From positions 1-47,794 of the forward strand of contig JSYX01000249.1 of assembly GCA_000787465.1 (NCBI GenBank): 47,794 nucleotides of DNA, in the 5' to 3' direction. Source of the DNA: Thermomucor indicae-seudaticae. Its lineage: Eukaryota; Mucoromycota; Mucoromycetes; Mucorales; Lichtheimiaceae. Of this stretch, positions 33,461 to 45,235 are shown in pieces. The position numbers and the translations under genes are program-made. The notes beneath the pieces were generated by a model, which worked only from the letters and a program-made list of their open reading frames with translations, had not been told where the DNA came from and made no database searches. Position 1 is the stretch's first letter. Each line of letters begins with the position of its first letter.

Positions 33461-35100
33461 CCCGAAACTTCATCAATCAATAGTCTATTTCGACCAGCGG
33501 TCAGTTCCAACTGGCGTTTCCTTCAGGAATCACAGTATCAAGAAATCTTTACCAACGCGGTAAACTTTCAGACGAATATCTGGCCGTCTTATTACAGAGT
33601 GGCGTTCAAAAACACACAGAGATTTTCGCATCACGTTACCTCTTCAAACATTCTTCTATTTCCGCGGGTTCTGTAAGTCATTTATTGCACATCAACGTCA
33701 TGTAAGTTGTCCAATATGCTTTTATATTTCATTGCTGCTAATTGGGTCCATAGGAGTAATAGCATCAAGGATTCGGATAGTCAACACGGGTTCCACTCAC
33801 CTCTCTGCCTTTCTCTACAGCGTTTGCCCATACCAAATACCGGGGAGACGTCGCAGATTCATTCCAACGCGGGCACACAGACAATTATGGCGTCGAGCAA
33901 TACAGCCATCAAAAATAGTCCTTGTTGGTAGGCACAGAATGCCATCGACGATCATTTCTCTGAAGCAAGTTATCCTGGCGATGAAGACATCCCTGAACAG
34001 CCTAAAGTCCAAAATCCCAAACCGTAAGCCATGCGTTTCCGAAAGTTCAATACCTGCTCTCCCATTTCATGCCATATTTGCTTCTTTCAAGGCTGCAAGT
34101 GCCCGTACAGAATATATACGAAAACATCTCACCCAGCTTACGGCGGAAAAGGAACATATCCAGCAAACGCAAAGGCCCAAGGTCCCAAAGACGAGATGGT
34201 TATGATCAAGAAGACTATCGAGGTACCAATGCCCTTCGTTCTCAGGTCAAGATCTATGCGTTTCTCTGAACGCCCGGTAGTCTATATCCACAATTTGCGT
34301 GCCTGTGGTTAACGGCTCTGACCATTTCCAAAAAACAAATGCTGCAAATATGGGCGTGCCATCCTGGGAACAGCACCTCGGGCCCTCTTCACATTTATCA
34401 TGCGACGACCCGGGGTGATACTAGACCGTTATCGATGACGGCAAGCAGACTATTTGTGCACGGTTACCCAAACAAGTGGGCACCTGCAGTAAATCCAGGC
34501 GGGTGACAACTCCATGCATTAGATTGATCTGGCGCGTCGGTGGCATCGTCTTCGCGCAAAATCTCCATCAGCATCCAACCTTCCTTCGGCGGTTCTACTT
34601 GTCTGCGAAGAATTGCCACCGCCCAAAGTCAATACGTGCCCGGAATGATCCGCCTGAGACTGCAGTTCAGGCAACGGCAATGGGAAGCCTGACGAGTGCC
34701 TTGGAGTTCTGGTGTCAATGTCTATGAGTTGCCCGCAGCAGCACCAATCCTCGCATATCTTTCTGCTGTTCCTTTTTCAAAGCAGATCCAGTGAGTTGAA
34801 AAGAAGAGTATTCAGAACACGATGACATATTCATTTCATGTCGTTCTATAGGCACTCTTCTGACAACTTCAGGCAACTGACGAATTCTTGCATCGTCGTC
34901 GAAACGTGCAGTTACTTTACCGTCAGTGCTGTAATACATATCCAATCGGTCGATAGCGGTGAATACTCTATGGGTTCAAAAGAACAAACACGGTTATTAA
35001 CTGACCATTTTTACTGCATTATTTGGTGCCAGGGCTCAAGGATGCCCGCTTCAACACCATCAGAAGGGGTTTTCCGCCGCCTTTTCCCCTTCCATTAAAA
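33461..35100. other. Unclassified coding-like debris
   Basis: Plus-strand frames have stretches of protein-like sequence, for example KYRGDVADSFQRGHTDNYGV (from about 33829), FACLWLTALTISKKQMLQIW (from about 34293) and NVYELPAAAPILAYLSAVPF (from about 34716). They are separated by stops and frame changes and no domain is recognised. A decayed mobile element is the likeliest origin, but I cannot name its class. Confidence 0.3.
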
Positions 35101-35119
35101 TCGAGAGACGTCAAGAAAC

Positions 35120-35730
35120 AAATGAAACATGGATGAATGAGAAAATACCAGAGAGAAAAATCAAGAGAAAAGAAAAAGATACAGAAAAAAAAGGAAAAAA
35201 GAAACATGCAAGGCGCCGGCGCTGCTGTACGAAGAAAAGAAAGATAAAGTGAGTGCGTTTGATGATATATTTATGGAAATAACGTCATGCTAATGGTAAC
35301 ATTGTTCTAGAGAAAAATGAAGTCGGCGCCGGCGCTATTATGACAAAAAAAGAGTAAGTGCACTGGACATTGATTCTGTGGTGAATCATCGTCATTGATG
35401 CTAATACGATATTTCTCTGGAAAAAAGAATAATAAAAAAGAAGATGGCGGCGTCAGCCAAAATGGCGCGGTTGGGCGGCGGGAAATTTACCCTTCATTGG
35501 TGGGTTACAAGAGCTGCAGCAGGTCCCTTTCTTCGTTTTCCGGGATCTTCGTTTTTTTGCAGACCTGCCGCTTTTGGCCTGCCGTTCCCTCACTGTGTGT
35601 GTTGGGGGCCTCTTTTTTCCAACTTTTCAACAAAAAAAAGGCGGCAAACTTTTTATTCTCTGTATCTCTTTGGCTCTGGGAAGGATTGGAAAAAATGAGG
35701 ATCCCTGGAAGGGTTATTGGTGGATGAAGT
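35120..35730 (+). other. Imperfect ~119-bp duplication with splice-like signals; possible Lys/Arg-rich hypothetical gene
   Basis: Two adjacent units share GGCGCCGGCGCT (35212 and 35331), a following A-rich stretch, a donor-like GTGAGTGCG / GTAAGTGCA and a branch-like TGCTAAT. From ATG at about 35135 a frame reads MNEKIPERKIKRKEKDTEKK and continues into RRRRCCTKKRK. If spliced at these signals it would run into RRRRYYDKKR from the second unit and then the open frame ending at 35727 (NNKKEDGGVSQNGAVGRR...). The model is speculative: acceptors are weak and no family is recognised. It may be a simple duplication of non-coding DNA. Confidence 0.3.
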
Positions 35731-38309
35731 CCTTTGGTTCGGTGGTGGATTGGCGGAGGGATCCCTCTGACGCACGGTCCAACCTTGGCACGGGGACCTT
35801 TTCCCCTTTCTTGTGTGCGCGCGTAAAAGACTGCTGACCTGTTTCTCTTCCCGTAGGGCGTGTATTGTACTCATCTATTTTTCTTTTAGATACGCGGCTT
35901 TGGAGTCCAAAAAAGCTTTCTCAAATCAACAACTCGGGCGAAACCTTTCAACATTGGACTGACAACCAGCTAAGTACTTTGCATTCGATCATCCGAAGAA
36001 CTTTATATAGCACGTCTCATCTTTTTTTACTAGGTATTGAATGCATTGATTTCGGGATCAAGATAAGTACACAACAGGATTATCCGCTGGTTTCTCGCAA
36101 TACACTAACGAACACTTTGTTAGGGCAACAGCCGTCCAGATAGGAGCAAAAGTAAGTATTCTTATATGTCGCCTAGGTTTTACTTTACGGATTTCACTGA
36201 CGCCTTACTATAGATTAGTTGCTCCCCGGGTTCGCTTTTTCGGGTCTTCGAGAGAGACCTGAGAAAGTAGGGTGGTAATTTTCCATCTGCTGATGGGACT
36301 TTACCGTATGCCCCCATCTCGATCTTGCTTATATACGAGACAGCGTATCGCTTAATCCTGAGGCTCGTACGCATTCATTGCTCGACAGAATAGCGCCTAA
36401 TTATTTTGGTTTATTTTCATCTTATGTCTTTGCGGTGGTCTGTCTCCCTGGAGATCCCAAGTATCTCTGTTCGACAATCGGTTATCCTTATCCCTGTGTC
36501 TCCTTCCTTTATCTCTTTCTCTTTGTATGATGTATGGTCCACGAGAATTCTTTTCATACTGGAGCGTATCAATCGATACTTTGGACCTTTCTGATCATGA
36601 CCTTCTCTTTTGATTTCTTATTCAATTACAAATAAAGGAATATACTTATGGTGATCTTGTTCTATGAAACACCACTCTGCCCATCCGGATACGAGCTCAA
36701 AGGTGGTCGCTCATGCTCTAGAATAAAAAGAAACCCTTCACAAAGCACCTCGATTGGGTCGATGTGGTTCAAGCCCAGCTGTCGTGTTGGCACATGTAAC
36801 GCAAATTCCCGCCATTTGTAATTCATACCATCCGGCGAAAATCAGCAGGAATACTAGGAAGTAATATGCTTTGCCAGCAACTGTATGGTATCAAGGCCAT
36901 GGAAAAAATACTTAATTATTCTGTAGGTCGTACATGACGTGCGTTTCTCGAATATATTCAAAGGAGGGACCAGAAGAAGAATTACGATCCCAGGTCAAAA
37001 GTGTGCTCGAGGTGGAAGTGAGAGAGCTTGCCGAAGACGTAAAGGATCGAGGGCGAAGGAGGCCTTGTGGCCAACGATATCAGCAGTGATGTGAGAAGAT
37101 ATCCCTGCCACGAAGTCCTGGCGACTAGCATTTAGCTAATAATCTTCGTTCTTGTACATATCCCAGTCCTCAGGTACGGCCCTCCATCTGTCCGGCTGAA
37201 CGTGCTGATAATCCTTTATAAACCCTCAAGACAACGTACAGTCTAGTGAGTCATTCCAGAGCCGTACCTGGACGATATATGCATGATCAATTCCAAGCAC
37301 CCATCCTGGAAAGCGCAATGTTCAGGGACCACCAGTAGTCGACCGAGGACCTCCAGCGTAGAAGCTATCGTGTCCGTCAGCGGTTCTGGTATTGGTTGTT
37401 TCGTAGAAGCTTACTATTATCTCAGCTTCTTGCACTAACTCTGCTTGTCTTTTGTTATGGGAGGCGGTCTAAATGGCATGAGACCAAGGCAAAACAGCAT
37501 TGTCCGAGTACCTGCCCGTGATCACCAAACGGCCACACATCACAATCGAAGCGCCTTACTGTATTGGCACTCCTAGTTTTCGCCAGAAAGAACAGGTGGA
37601 TTAAAAATCAAAGTCGTCTGTTGACCTTGGTGGGCTTTACACGAATGCCAGTAAAGCAGAATCCCTTGATTACAAGGCAGGTCAGTGAAAAATAAAGCGA
37701 ATAGTGAATGAGTTGACTGTAGGCTAAAGCCTCGTTGGCAACCGGGCTATGCCATAACTAGTGACGTCTCAGACAAACCAATCGCAAAGTCAGTTCTGTG
37801 AAGAGCAAAGGTGTTGTTGTGTTGTTGGGAGGACTTTGGCACGTTTGACGTCAATGTGTCCATGATTGTCCCATCCGAGCCAATCAAAGGTTCTGTTCAG
37901 CTGCGAATCGGAACAGCCTGTCAATGGCCATGGGCAACAAAGCGATTTCAGCAAGCAAGTTGCCCAACCACCATTACCAGCCGCGTAATTATTGACGCTA
38001 TATCGGATATGCTTACGCTATTGGAGTTTTTTTTCTTCAGGGCACACAAGCTTGCACCCAGGAGAGACCATCATGAAACGTATTGCATACCGTAGCGATG
38101 TTAGCAGAAATCTTCCGGTGTTGCTCAAGGGACAGCACGTGTGAGAAGTCTTTCATTCGCAGTGACATCTGGATTTTTAACTCTGTGTTTGTCCGATGAC
38201 TCTCCTTTTTCGTGTAGTGTGAAAAATTACTTATTTATTCGGGTTGCCATCACCTTTCCCTTCTTTTTTCCGCTGTTTGCCATTTCTCTTTCTCTCTTGT
38301 TACGTGTCC
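35731..38309. other. Long gene-poor stretch before the Snt2-like gene
   Basis: No gene is supported. A short frame near 36934-37089 (MTCVSRIYSKEGPEEELRSQ then VKSVLEVEVRELAEDVKD) looks protein-like but stands alone. The right end (about 38100-38309) should hold the promoter and 5' UTR of the Snt2-like gene and is T/C-rich (CTCTTTCTCTCTTG near 38287). Confidence 0.4.
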
Positions 38310-41300
38310 ATGGTAAGCTAAAGATCCCTGTGTGTCATTTCTCGCGTTTTGCTCACTTTTCTCGATTTTTAGTCTAAAATAACAGAAACCAATTTAAGAA
38401 CACCCATTACCAGCACTACACTTGCGGACGGAACAAGGGTCAGCATCAATGGTAAGTTGATGCTTTTACTTTCCAATCAAAACTGTGATCGTATATTTTG
38501 ACCGTTGTTCTTGAAGACCATGTGTATATCACTCCGTATCAACTGGGTGAACCATTTTATATCGGGAGGGTGATGGAGTTCTCGGAGAACACTCGCGGTG
38601 GTGAACTCCAGGTGAGAACTGCCTGGGATAATCGACCAGGAGACGTCATGGGCCGTGCGCCACGTGATCCTCGCCTCCTAGTTGCCACCTTCCAGTCAGA
38701 CTGGAAGCCAGTCACTGACATTCGAGGAAAATGCGTGGTGAGGCACAAGCATTATATACCTGCAGTGACGATGAAGGACTACAAGGAACAAGAGGACAAC
38801 TTCTACTACCATCAGCTGTACGATAAGTACACGCGCCAAGTTTATGAAGTTGTACCATGTGAGCTACTACGCAACGTCCCGCTGCAAATCCTTCGGACTT
38901 TGAAGCAGCACTACCAATATGCAGTGATCGAACAAGGAAAAGCGGCCGAACTCACCGGCGCCATGCGGGCGTGCTGCTCGTGCTTCAATTGGTGTGCGAG
39001 GTAAATAGAAAAGCAACAACAAGTTTTCCTGCTTTCCACATTAGCGCTCACCATAACCGCATAGTGGTTCCTTTGTCACATGTGGTACTTGCGGAAAAGA
39101 TTTTCATCTGAGTTGCCTCACCCCGCCGCTCCTTCGAAAGCCGCCAAGGGGTTTTGCATGGCAATGCGGATATTGTTCTCGCGAGGAGACCTTCAACAAG
39201 TCTTCCTCATCTATTCCTGTAGAGTATTCCGGCAGTACTTCTACATCTCTCATCGCAAAGGATGACGACAAGCAATCCTCTGTTTCAGCTGCCGTACGTC
39301 AGACGCGTTCCTCTTCCCGGAACCAGATTTCGACAGGAAAAACTGACCCTTGCACCACGGTTCTTGCCCCGCCATCCTGTGCTGCTACTCTTTTGTCTGA
39401 GGATCTGGCGTTAGAACAGCGCTGCAGTACATCTGTCCAGGGTACAACAATTCTCCAAATCTCCTGTAGTTACATGTCTAGTTCACATGTATTTGTTTGC
39501 GCAGCTGAGGACAACCAGGTGCGGATGACCAATATGTGGCCCTTCCGGTACTTTGGACAAACACAATCATGGAGGATACGCTGGGTAAGCAGTAAATGCT
39601 AAGCGACGTTTTGACTTCTACTTAACCCTACCCGTTTCAGACATTTACGACCGTATCTACAGGTTTGGCAATAGATTTCAGGCTGACATTTTGCCTGGAA
39701 ATGAGGAAGTACGGGCTCTCACAGCTACAAATGAGCCATCGTCGTCACGAAAAGCAGTCACGAAGTCTACATCAGAAGGTGACAGAAGAGGAAAGAGAAA
39801 AGCTGGTAAGTTCCATATCAGAAAATCCATAATTCCTTTTCGTAATGGCTGATCAGTCGCGCCAGAAGGAAGTTTAAGCATCGCAGCTTTTGAGAGCGCC
39901 ACGCCAGCTGATTGCCGCAGTTATGAAAGAGTGACAACAGGTTCCGATGACACCGTGACACCTTTATCCAGTCAGCCCAGCCTGCTTGATAATAATACAA
40001 GTAAGCAACGATACAAGCATAGGTTGTTGGTTATCGATAAAAATTAACACTTGTACGGTAACAGAGCATATGGACCGTGTCAAAGCATTATCGAACCTGC
40101 CACTTCCCCCTCACTCAGCAGACGTTCTGGACAGGGCTCTTGTTGAGCTCGAGAATGAAAATTATGATGCTGATGCCGCCCTTGAGAGGATGTTGCGGTT
40201 GATGGCCGAAGACTTTGATGGACTCGTCGAGTGGGCCCCCGAGGAAGTTGCTGCGTTCGAAGAAGGCATAAGGACCCACGGACATGACTTGTACGAAGTA
40301 TCTAAATGTGTTCCCTCGAAGCAGTTCAAGGACGTCGTGCGTTACTTTTATAAATGGAAGAAGACGGACCGTTATCAGCCGGTTTATTCGGAGTGGACAA
40401 AGATATATAAGCCTACGAAGAAGTTTAAGAAGTTGGATGGAAGCAGTACCGTAGTAGCCGTGGGTAATGACGATGACGGTGACAGAGAGGGAGATACCAT
40501 CCGACGATCATACATGTGAGCGCGGACGTGAGGGCTACGTTTAGTTTCAACAACTGCAGGACAGTTGACTCTACCACGTGGCGACGAGTACCTGCTGATG
40601 TTGATAAGAAGAGGAAGGAGTTTAAGGAAGTTCTTTGCAACACTTGCGGCGTATACTGGCTCAAGTATAACATAATGCGTACACCACCGCCACAATCCAC
40701 ACGAGGCAAAAACAAGCGCAAGGAACCTGCAGAAGCCGGTCCCTCGAGACCAAGCAAAAGGAGAAACAAGGAGGATGTGAGCTTCACATTTGCATAGGGT
40801 TGCAGTTCACGTAATTTCACAAATAATGCGACTTCTCATTATTTATCATTATTTTCCGGTCTTCTGGGAACCTGCTATAGCCAGCCAGTCTGAAAAACAA
40901 CCGCGAACGCTACGAACGGCAGGAATAGTTGAAAATAAAGAAGGTTCATCGTCATCACGTGGGAAGAAACTTGAGCATGCGTCTACGCCTGATACTAGCA
41001 GTCATACAGTGGGCAAAAGTAAACGCAACGTGCCCTCGGATGCCGGTCCCGCAAAACCGAGCAAAAGAAGATTTACCGATGATGTAAGTTTCACAATTGC
41101 ATAGCTCGGAAAAACGCAACCTTTCACTCTTTATCCTCATATTCTATGCTATCCAGCAACGTGCCATGATCGTTCCTTTTGAGCCTTCGCTATGTGCCGT
41201 TTGTGACCAAATGGGTCCGCAGGATCTTCTGTATACCTGTCACGACTGTGGCATGTCTGTCCACGACGGTAATTCTTTTCTGCTATTCAATATACATATA

Positions 41301-42366
41301 ACTTATAGCGTTCCCGTTAGATTGCTACGGTATTTCCGCGTCGCGAAAAGACGGATGGATATGTGATGTGTGTCAGAACAAGAAGAACCCGCGCGCCTCA
41401 TATGTAAGTTGTGACATGCGATTTTGTGTTTCGTGGCTACTGACGAGATATTTCTCACAGATTTATGAGTGCGTATTATGTTACGAACCGCGGTCGACCC
41501 CAAGCCAAGCTCTTAAAATGACGTCGTCGTACAATTGGGCTCATGTAACTTGCGCAATGCTTATGCCGGAGGTCAAGTTCGTAAATGTGGAAACGATGCA
41601 GCCAGTCGAATACATCGGAGCTATACACAAGGCCAAATGGTCAGAAGTGTGCGAATTATGCCACGACAAAAGGGGTGCCTGCGTTGTCTGCGGCGAATGC
41701 AAGAAGATCGTACATGTGCAGTGTGCACGAAATAATAATTTCCGGGTCGCTTTCGAAATCCAACACAAAAAGTTTGCGGCGAAGCAGCAGCGATCTTCTT
41801 GCTCTGTGACCACTGTAAAACCGGGGGTGTTTGGAGCCAATTCTCCAGGTGGCATCATGGTTCCCCAAGTCTGGTGCCCTCACCACGATTTGTCAAAGTT
41901 GAATATCATCGATCTCCATGCCAGAACGGCCGATACTAACGAGTCATGCATTCGAGCATGCTCTAAGTTATATAAGCAAATTGAATCGGGAACAACGACC
42001 GCCCAGCGAAAATACAGGACGCATTTGGTAGCCTGCGGGTATCCATATATTGATGCCATTTACTATGGCAAAGATCTCAAATTGGAGAATGCACTTGCGA
42101 CACCTACTACTGCTCTTTCTATTCCGTCCGCGCTGGAAAGCACACTGTTGACCATGAAGTCTGAAGCAGCACCACCTACAAGCACCACTCGTCGCGCCAG
42201 TACATCGGTCTCGACGCACGGTACAAGCATGCAGATACCTACTTGCAGTGAGTGTCCGATTACCTGCTCCCCCTATTGGTGGCCAGTCGATCCACAAGAT
42301 CCGTCGAACAAGAAGAAGATTTACCAACGCTGCTATTGGCGGCGAAAGATCCAGGACAACCAATAA
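38310..42366 (+). CDS. SNT2-like: Snt2-like chromatin reader: BAH-PHD-ELM2-like-SANT-GATA-PHD-ePHD, with an apparent frameshift
   Basis: Such proteins read histone tails and recruit deacetylase or ubiquitin-ligase activity. Exons: 38310-38312, 38373-38451, 38517-39000, 39065-39441, 39505-39584, 39641-39805, 39857-40000, 40065-40515, 40545-40776, 40889-41083, 41157-41268, 41321-41403 and 41461-42366, ~1,100 residues. Order: BAH (INDHVYITPYQLGEPFYIGR); PHD1 (CGTCGKDFHLSC...WQCGYC); ELM2-like NMWPFRYFG...QADILPG; SANT (VEWAPEEVAAFEEGIRTHGH...YFYKWKKT); GATA-like finger (NNCRTVDSTTWRRVP...LCNTCGVYWLKY); PHD2 (CAVCDQMG...CHDCGMSVHDDCYG); ePHD (CVLCYEP...WAHVTCAM...CELCHDKRGACVVC...VWCPHHD). Exon 5 is 80 nt where 81 is needed: one base seems missing near 39555, inside conserved RYFG-TNT. 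The first coding exon is just ATG. The intron 40516-40544 is only 29 nt. The gene may be real with a sequencing error, or recently broken. Confidence 0.85.
40684..41104 (+). repeat. Duplicated exon end within the Snt2-like gene
   Basis: The 3' ends of exons 9 and 10 are related: KRKEPAEAGPSRPSKRRNKE (about 40710-40773) and KRNVPSDAGPAKPSKRRFTD (about 41017-41080). The match continues into the two following introns, where GTGAGCTTCACATTTGCATAG (40777-40797) pairs with GTAAGTTTCACAATTGCATAG (41084-41104). The repeat unit is about 307 bp apart, crosses the splice donor, and so reflects duplication of genomic DNA rather than protein convergence. Confidence 0.75.
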
Positions 42367-44708
42367 TCCTAAAACGGGAAACAGCCTACCTCTATCTGAA
42401 GAGAAAGGTCGAATCTTTTTGTGCAAGGAGATCCCGTCTTGTTTCAATGAAGGTTTTTTGTCCAAAGTAAAACTTGTCTGTCCCACTCTGGCTCCTTTCT
42501 GTTCTCCTTCCTTGACATCTCTCTTCGTTGCGGGCATTTAACCTCTACGCTCTTTAGAACGGTGTGCGGCCTCAAAGTATTGGCGCTTCGCAAGGGAAAA
42601 CATTATTCAAAAGGCGGAATGCTTGTAGAACGAAAAGTCTCGGAATTTCCCTCAGCTACGACACGCTAAAACGCAACATGGACACAACTCGCATGGCATA
42701 CTCCCAGGCCCTCAATGTTTGCAACCTTTAAACTGTGTTAAAACACAGTGAACATGTTATTTTCTGATCTTCGACGTCGACAAGTGGATTGAAATAGGGG
42801 GGCCTCCTCTACTCGATATCGAATACGGTGATGCTGTCATTACATCCACTAGGCTGTTTGCAAATGTCTTGTACTTCCTTGTCAGCCAAAAATTGCTGTG
42901 GCGTGATCATGTACCATGCTTTGACTGCTTTTTGGGTCATAAAAGGCTCTTGACGAAAAACAGATCTGTTCCCCCCGAATTCTGCGCCCCAGAGCTTTTC
43001 TCGGGATGTTTATGAAGGAATCAAGCCTGCGGATCAATGTCACGTGCTTTTGGCTTTCTCACTACGCATCTGTAGCTGAAAAATAGATAATGAAACGAAC
43101 AAGTTTTCTTTATTATAGAGGTTCCATCAAAAAGAAAGGATTATAGACAAACTACTGACCTGCACACCAAGTGTGTTTTTCATTTGTTTAATCGTACTTG
43201 TTTCTTCGTTGCGTTCATTGCCCGGGGCCAGCGGTAGTTTGGCAGATATCTGTTTCTTTTATGACTGAATTGAGTTTCTCTAGAAGACTGGAGATTTGCT
43301 TTCTTCTAAGGCTTTTTCTTGCTAGTGTTTCTGATCGCTACGTTTTCCGTTTGCGACTTGTTGTGGTATCCTTCGGCGCCGGGTATTTGCAGAGCTGTCC
43401 ATAGCTGTCCGGGATTTTCATCTCCCTTTTTTAGGTGTCGCTTTGTGTTATCGTTCTTTGAACAACTCGCCATTACCGACCTTGTTTTATCCGATTCCCT
43501 TGTGCCATGTCTACTGCAATAGCCACTTGGTGTCTGCCTGCCTGGTTAGGGACCATCCGAGTATCTCGAAGGCATAGATCGTAGCGATAGCAAACACATC
43601 TAGGAAGTCCCATAAGCAGTCAGCGAAGGGTCAGAGAGTGGCTGCATAGACTAAATACCCTTGTGACTGGAGCCAACTAAATACCGAGGAGCTTTACGGC
43701 CGGACATACACGACATTTCCATTATGCGGTCCTTACATCACAGACTTAAGGTCGTATAGAACGTCTAAAACCGAAAGCATGCGTTGTGGATGTTTATTAC
43801 GGCGTGCATAGGGCATCAATAATTCGATTTTTTATGCTACCAACTTGGCTCTTTGTTTGTCTAGGAAAGTATCTACATCGAACAAAGAGAACAGCTACCA
43901 CAGCAGCGCAAAATAAAATAGAAGGACTTCACGTAAGAAAGAAGTTCGTAAAGTCATTCTTGTAAAGACTTGAAGAGTGTTCTCTGCGACGTCCGCTGTG
44001 ATCATCAAATTTTTTAGAGATGAAGAAGTATCCGACGTCTGTTATGACACCGTATTTTTATATTAGTCCAACCGTGCTGAATGCCAAAAATAATAATATT
44101 ATTAACGGAGGCATACCTTTTGCGTTTTTGGAATGTCGACAGTTGCAAACGGCTGACGTTAGTCGCAGTTGTGCATCGAAAAGCGTCCAGACAGGAGGAC
44201 AGCTGTGTCAAACAAATAAGACAAATAAGGCGTCCTGAGCCTTACTCCATATAGAGCGCCTAAAAATAGAATAGAGTCTCGAGAAGGAAGTGATCATGCG
44301 CAGCTATGCATCCACCGTGCGCACGCGACCTCGAAATCATCGCACACGATGCCGGATATACCACCATGTGCCTTAGCGACGCACGAACCACGTTAGCATA
44401 CGTAACATTTATACACTGATGAAATGGATTCTTAGCGACTACACCGTGGTCCATAGCGGACGGATCCTTTACTAGCGGATGATGTTGATGAAGTCTTTAC
44501 TAATGGCAATCAGAGAAGAAAAAATTGTTGACGTGACAAGTTGACGCATTAAGGTTCAAATCACGGATTATTTGCCCGACTCTCCTTGCTTAATGTGCAA
44601 GGAGAAAACTATCTGTCTTCTATTTAGAAAGTTCGGAAAAATTGCGCCCAGCAAATAAATTCAGATTTCTTTCAACTTCCATCCGCCACATCCTTTTCCT
44701 GTTTTATC
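42367..44708. other. Long gene-free stretch
   Basis: The first ~150 bp are the 3' flank of the Snt2-like gene. The remainder has only short open frames without motifs, on both strands. No tRNA, repeat or transposase signature was recognised. The last ~100 bp before 44709 are A/T-rich and pyrimidine-rich and should hold the promoter of the coiled-coil gene. Confidence 0.45.
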
Positions 44709-45168
44709 ATGTTTTCTACTCTTTCTAAAGCGACACTGCTAAGCCTCATCATGGTTCTCTTTACCTTCAGCGTTATATTTTGGACATACGACGCAAATAG
44801 CGGTTGCGAGGAAAGCAACGACGTCGGCTATTGCTGCTTCCGGCAGTTCAAACTTGTAGGTTTTTCATTCCATAGTGATGTCCTTCGTACGATATTAACC
44901 AACGCTAATATAGGCGCATCTTGTTGAGAGATTCACGCAAGATGATGCACCTTCGCCGCCTTCGCCAGTACTTCCGTCGCCTTTGGACAAGCCCGTCCAA
45001 CCCCTACCTGACGACGGAGACTTGGAAACCAAGTTGAAGGATTTTGTACGGAGCGAAATACAAAAGGCTTTTCAAGACTTGCAGCGCCAGTTGGAAGAGG
45101 AGCGCAAGAAACGTCTGGAGCTAGAAAAGCTGGTGTACACAGTGGCTGATGAAGTTGAGCAACTATAG
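44709..45168 (+). CDS. Small membrane-anchored coiled-coil protein with tandem repeat and premature stop
   Basis: Two exons (44709-44855, 44914-45168) encode 133 residues up to TAG. The N-terminus has a hydrophobic signal-anchor (LLSLIMVLFTFSVIFW), then Cys-rich NSGCEESNDVGYCCF, a Pro-rich linker (PSPPSPVLPSPLDKPVQPLP) and a charged coiled coil (LQRQLEEERKKRLELEKLVY). Directly after the TAG the same frame stays open to TAA at 45295-45297 and repeats HELEEERKKRLELEKLIM, 99 bp (33 codons) downstream. Aligning the units, the stop replaces the CAG of the second unit (GAACTCCAGGCC versus CAACTATAGGCT), a single C-to-T change. So the protein was probably ~176 residues, now truncated, unless the stop is read through. 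No known family recognised. Confidence 0.7.
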
Positions 45169-45235
45169 GCTCAATGGTTCCGGCACGAACTGGAAGAAGA
45201 GCGCAAGAAACGTCTGGAGCTAGAAAAGCTGATCA
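45091..45235 (+). repeat. Tandem 99-bp coding duplication
   Basis: The 40-bp block TGGAAGA-GAGCGCAAGAAACGTCTGGAGCTAGAAAAGCTG occurs at about 45092 and again at about 45191 with a single mismatch, exactly 99 bp apart. The flanks are more diverged, so the block is either recently converted or under strong constraint. Confidence 0.85.

Noticed and set aside
36250..36320. Possible extra copy of the left-end sequence near 475-535
   Set aside because: Only GATGGGACTT and CCCCATCT words are shared, which is not enough to call a repeat.
44551..44580. tRNA-like GGTTCAAATC word
   Set aside because: No acceptor stem, anticodon arm or D-arm could be paired around it. No tRNA, rRNA or CRISPR array was found anywhere in the window.
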